Below, piece by piece: positions 5,883 through 8,776 of a stretch of DNA of 8,776 nt. Both the position numbers and the translations under genes were made by a program. Under the pieces are notes generated by a model. The model worked only from the letters and a program-made list of their open reading frames with translations, did no database searches and had not been told where the DNA came from. Origin of the DNA: JBBRLG01 sp038231495 (GTDB taxonomy: Bacteria > Planctomycetota > Planctomycetia > Gemmatales > Gemmataceae); contig JBBRLG010000310.1 in NCBI GenBank assembly GCA_038231495.1, positions 1-8,776 on the forward strand, written 5' to 3'. Numbering within the stretch: position 1 is the first letter of the stretch; each line of letters starts with the position of its first letter.

Positions 5883-5973
5883 TGCAAACCGCAGTCCCAT
5901 AAACCAATAGCTTTTCGCCCCCGCCTCCCCTATCCTTGCCTCTTACGCCCACCACCTTCGCGGAGAGTCACGC

Positions 5974-8643
5974 ATGCGCCGCCTCGGCTTTCTCGTTCCC
6001 GCTTTCGCCTACCCGCTGGCCTTCGTCCTCGTGTCGCTGGGCGACGCGCCGACGGCCGCCAAACCCGTTGCCTTCAAGGGTGCCCGCATTCACACCGCCG
6101 CCGGCAAGCCCGTCGATAACGGCGTGCTCGTCATCCATCAGGGCAAGATCGTTGCCGTTGGCGGACCCGACACGCCCATCCCAGCCGACGCCGTGGTCGT
6201 GGACGCGACCGGCAAGACCATCATTCCGGGCCTCGTCGATACGCACTCGCACATCGGCATCTGGCCGCGGCCGCACGTGCCCGCCAACCAGGACGGCAAC
6301 GAGGGCAGCGGTCCCGTCCAATCGGCGCTGCGCGCGCTCGACGCCATCCAGCCCGACGACCCCGGCATCCGCATGGCCGTCGCCGGCGGCGTCACCACCG
6401 CCAACATCATGCCCGGCAGCGGCAACGTCATCGGCGGCCAGACCGTCTACGTCAAGCTGCGCGGCGACACCATCGAGGCCATGCGCCTCACGCCCGGCGC
6501 GGTGGTCGGCGGCCTCAAGATGGCCAACGGCGAGAATCCGAAAAACTTCAACTTCACCCGCGGCAAAATGCCGCCCGCCACGCGCATGAAGCTGGCCGCG
6601 CTGCAGCGCGAGGAGTTCGTCAAGGCCCGCGAATACCAGAAGAAATGGGCCGCCTACCGCGACAAGGTGAAGACCGACAAGACCGCGGCCGCGCCGGACA
6701 TGGACATCGCAATGGAACCGCTGGTCGAAGTCCTGGAGCGCAAGCGCACCGTCCACTTCCACAGCCACCGCGCCGACGATCTTATGACCGCGTTGCGGCT
6801 GGCGGAGGAGTTCAATTTCGAGATCGTCTTGCAACATTGCACCGAGGGCTACCGCATCGTCGATGAATTGGTGAAGCACAAGACGCCGGTGTCGTTGACG
6901 CTCATCGACAGCCCCGGCGGCAAGGCGGAGGTCGCGGGCTTGCTGGAAGAGAACGCCGCGGTCCTCGAAAAGGCCGGCGTCAAGGTGGCGATCAACACCG
7001 ACGACAGCATCACCGAGTCGCGTTTCTTCCTGCGCACCGGGGCCATCGCGGTGCGCGGCGGCCTGTCGGAAGACGCGGCGCTGCGGGCGCTGACGATCAA
7101 CGGGGCGCAGATGCTGCACCTCGACGGCCGCATCGGCTCCCTGGAAAAGGGCAAGGACGCGGATTTCGTCGTGCTGTCCGGCGCGCCGTTCAGCGTCTAC
7201 ACGCAGGTGCTGGAAACCTACATCGACGGCGAGCGCCGCTTCGATCGCGCGAAACAAAAGGATTGGTCGTACCAGACCGGCGGCTTCGCGCTGGCCGACG
7301 AGAAGCGGTTGCCGAAGGTGCCGCCGCCGGAGAAGCCGCTGCCGGCGGTGACGGTGCCGACACTGCCCAAAGACAGTCTGAAATTTGTGGAGGCGCCCCG
7401 GGAGTATTACGTCCTCGCGGGCCGCATTCACACGGTCGGTAAGGGCACAATCACCGACGGCGTCATTGAGGTGAAAGACGGAAAGATCGTAGCGGTCGCG
7501 CCGCGGGAAGGCTTTCAGCTGCGGCCGCTGGTGGAGGTTCTTCGCACCGCCGTCGTGACGCCGGGACTGATCGACGCCCACACTGCGGTCGGCCTTTCGG
7601 GCGGGTTAAACATTCCCGCGGACCAGGACCAGGACGAGATGAGTGAGCCGAACCAGGCCGACGTGCGCGTGCTGGACGGCTTCAACCCCAACGAGCCGTT
7701 GCTGGAATTCCTGCGACAACAGGGCGTCACCACGATCCACGCGGTGCCCGGTCGCAACAACGTCATCGCGGGCCAGACCGGCATCTTCCGCACGTCGGGC
7801 ACCACCGCCGAGAAGATGACGATCCGCTTCCCCGCCGGCATCCTCGTCAACCTGGGCGAGACGCCGAAGTCGTCGTACCCCAACAAGTTGCCGACGACGC
7901 GCATGGGCATCGCGAGCCTCGTTCGCACCGCGTTCGCTCAAGCACAAAACCAGCAGCACAAGCGTGCCGCCGCCAAGGGCGACGACAAACAGCCGGCCCC
8001 CAACGCCAAGCTCGACGCGCTGGGTTTGGCACTCGACGGCAAGGTGCCGGTCATCTTCGCCGCCCACCGGGCCGACGACATGGACACGGCACTGCGCCTG
8101 GCGAAGGAGTTCAACTTGAAGGCCCGGCTGGAGTTGGCGACGGAGGGCTACCTGATGGCCGACCGCCTGGCCGAGGCGAAGGTGCCGGTCGTGGTCCACC
8201 CGACGATGCAGCGGGCGGCGAGCATCGAGACGTACAACAGCTCGTTGTGCAACGCGATGGTGCTGGCGGACAAGAAGATTCCGCTGGCGATCGGCACCGG
8301 CTTTGAAGGCTATGTGCCCAAGACGCGCGTGGTACGGCACGAGGCGGCGATGGCGATGGTGAACGGTCTGGGCCGCGACCGCGCCCTGGCCGCGATCACA
8401 CTGGACGCGGCGAAAATTCTCGGCATCGACGACGCGCGCGGCAGCATTGAGGCGGGCAAGGTGGCCGACCTGGTGCTGTACGACGGCGACCCGTTCGAGC
8501 ACGCGACGCACGTGACGCACACGATCCAGGAAGGCCGGGTGGTGTACGACCGCGAGGATTATTTGCGCTTGCCGTTGGCCCGCCGGGCGCTACCGGTGAC
8601 GAGCGGCTCCGGCGGCGTCGGCTGCTGTTTGGGCGAGTGGTAA
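5974..8643 (+). CDS. Exported amidohydrolase with tandem duplicated, half-degenerate domains
   Basis: This encodes an 889-residue metal-dependent hydrolase of the amidohydrolase superfamily, imidazolonepropionase-like branch. GGAGAG (5962-5967) lies 6 nt before the ATG. Residues 1 to about 29 look like a signal peptide (FLVPAFAYPLAFVLVSLG). The first half (about 33-425) holds the metal site: GLVDTHSHIG (H91, H93), HSHRADD (H265), LQHCTEGY (H288) and AINTDDS (D343), ending with GRIGSLEKGKDADFVVLSG. The second half (about 475-865) repeats the fold (GLIDAHTAVG, IPADQDQDE, VPGRNNVIAGQT, AAHRADDMDTALRLAKEFN, ARGSIEAGKVADLVLYDGDP), but H93, H288 and D343 are replaced by A538, L721 and G776. Only the first half should be catalytic; the second may be structural or substrate-binding. 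The substrate is likely a cyclic amide or peptide but is unknown. It is isolated from the upstream gene by 636 bp and begins its own transcription unit. Confidence 0.88.
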   Translation: MRRLGFLVPAFAYPLAFVLVSLGDAPTAAKPVAFKGARIHTAAGKPVDNGVLVIHQGKIVAVGGPDTPIPADAVVVDATGKTIIPGLVDTHSHIGIWPRPHVPANQDGNEGSGPVQSALRALDAIQPDDPGIRMAVAGGVTTANIMPGSGNVIGGQTVYVKLRGDTIEAMRLTPGAVVGGLKMANGENPKNFNFTRGKMPPATRMKLAALQREEFVKAREYQKKWAAYRDKVKTDKTAAAPDMDIAMEPLVEVLERKRTVHFHSHRADDLMTALRLAEEFNFEIVLQHCTEGYRIVDELVKHKTPVSLTLIDSPGGKAEVAGLLEENAAVLEKAGVKVAINTDDSITESRFFLRTGAIAVRGGLSEDAALRALTINGAQMLHLDGRIGSLEKGKDADFVVLSGAPFSVYTQVLETYIDGERRFDRAKQKDWSYQTGGFALADEKRLPKVPPPEKPLPAVTVPTLPKDSLKFVEAPREYYVLAGRIHTVGKGTITDGVIEVKDGKIVAVAPREGFQLRPLVEVLRTAVVTPGLIDAHTAVGLSGGLNIPADQDQDEMSEPNQADVRVLDGFNPNEPLLEFLRQQGVTTIHAVPGRNNVIAGQTGIFRTSGTTAEKMTIRFPAGILVNLGETPKSSYPNKLPTTRMGIASLVRTAFAQAQNQQHKRAAAKGDDKQPAPNAKLDALGLALDGKVPVIFAAHRADDMDTALRLAKEFNLKARLELATEGYLMADRLAEAKVPVVVHPTMQRAASIETYNSSLCNAMVLADKKIPLAIGTGFEGYVPKTRVVRHEAAMAMVNGLGRDRALAAITLDAAKILGIDDARGSIEAGKVADLVLYDGDPFEHATHVTHTIQEGRVVYDREDYLRLPLARRALPVTSGSGGVGCCLGEW

Positions 8644-8776
8644 GGCGCGGGGGGGGGGGGGGGCGGCCCCCCCGGGGGGGGGGACGGTTATACACCCCCC
8701 CGGGGGCGGGACCCCCCCCCCCCCCCCCCCCCACCCGAAAAAAAAACGAGGGGGGAGGGGGGCCCCGCCCGGGGCG
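8644..8776. other. Homopolymer-rich terminal sequence, probable assembly artefact
   Basis: Immediately after the amidohydrolase stop the sequence becomes long runs of G, C and A (for example G runs at 8650-8690, a C run of about 20 near 8712-8731, and A9 near 8739). No codon structure is visible and it is unlike any other part of the window. It resembles low-quality read sequence at a contig end. No feature is called inside it. Confidence 0.65.

Larger units (their letters stand above)
5379..5973. other. Repeat-laden intergenic region, no convincing gene
   Basis: Open frames here overlap each other in both directions, start inside repeats and show no recognisable domain or ribosome binding site, so I call none. 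What can be seen are nested and dispersed inverted repeats (5431-5544; 5472-5496 with 5860-5882) and short direct repeats, TTGGCAAGGGT at 5574-5584 and 5611-5621 with a diverged TGACAAGGGTCGA between them at 5596-5608. Base composition is less GC-rich than the flanking genes. The promoter of the downstream amidohydrolase should lie here, but I cannot place it. Confidence 0.6.

Noticed and set aside
5027..5902. Plus-strand open frame of 291 codons spanning the end of the selenoprotein gene and the repeats
   Set aside because: It is out of frame with the real gene, runs through palindromes, and its translation is low-complexity Arg/Ser/Ala followed by repeat-derived sequence.
5379..5973. Possible tRNA or tRNA-Sec gene in the intergenic region
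   Set aside because: I could not find a cloverleaf or a T-arm GGTTCRANTCC-like box; the hairpins are explained by dispersed repeats.
5968..7581. Long minus-strand open frame of 537 codons
   Set aside because: It mirrors the first half of the amidohydrolase, whose plus-strand motifs are unambiguous; no start signal or recognisable domain.
8396..8734. Minus-strand open frame entering the right-end homopolymers
   Set aside because: Its start lies in artefact-like sequence and the rest is antisense to the amidohydrolase.

Overview
The window is GC-rich and reads almost entirely on the plus strand. It looks like a planctomycete chromosome, most likely of the Gemmata group (Gemmataceae). The reasons are the palindromic repeats whose coding-strand reading is ASRERKRPE, which I remember as common in that group, the secreted EF-hand/redoxin and large amidohydrolase proteins, and the mix of clear and absent Shine-Dalgarno sites. 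This assignment is inference from memory, not a database result.

Layout. 1-602: a small type II toxin-antitoxin pair with an intact antitoxin and a ParE/RelE-type toxin interrupted by an in-frame TAG. 628-3800: a three-gene NitT/TauT-type ABC importer made of a lipoprotein-like binding protein, a permease and an ATPase. The permease and ATPase overlap by 4 bp, and a 132-bp inverted-repeat element separates binding protein from permease. 3828-3997: a 170-bp composite palindrome in which one palindromic element appears to sit in the loop of another. 4051-5337: an exported protein with three EF-hands and an iodothyronine-deiodinase-like thioredoxin-fold domain, whose active-site codon is an in-frame TGA. 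5307-5378: a simple copy of the outer palindrome, which supplies the last codons and stop of that gene. 5379-5973: a repeat-laden intergenic stretch without a convincing gene. 5974-8643: an 889-residue exported amidohydrolase made of two homologous halves, the second lacking most metal ligands. 8644-8776: homopolymer-rich sequence that looks like a contig-end artefact.

The main result is the gene at 4051-5337. Read conventionally it is two broken ORFs. Read with TGA as selenocysteine it is one 428-residue protein with GSFT-U-GPF at the place where deiodinases carry their GSCT-U-PPF-type active site, followed by the deiodinase-like EAHPTDGW and RLY...GRGP motifs. A hairpin immediately after the TGA places a loop G at +18, as expected for a bacterial SECIS element. 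The combination suggests a bacterial selenoprotein of the deiodinase-like group fused to a calcium-binding EF-hand region.

The ABC importer genes act together. The selenoprotein and amidohydrolase genes are separated from their neighbours by repeats, and nothing in the sequence ties them to the transporter functionally.
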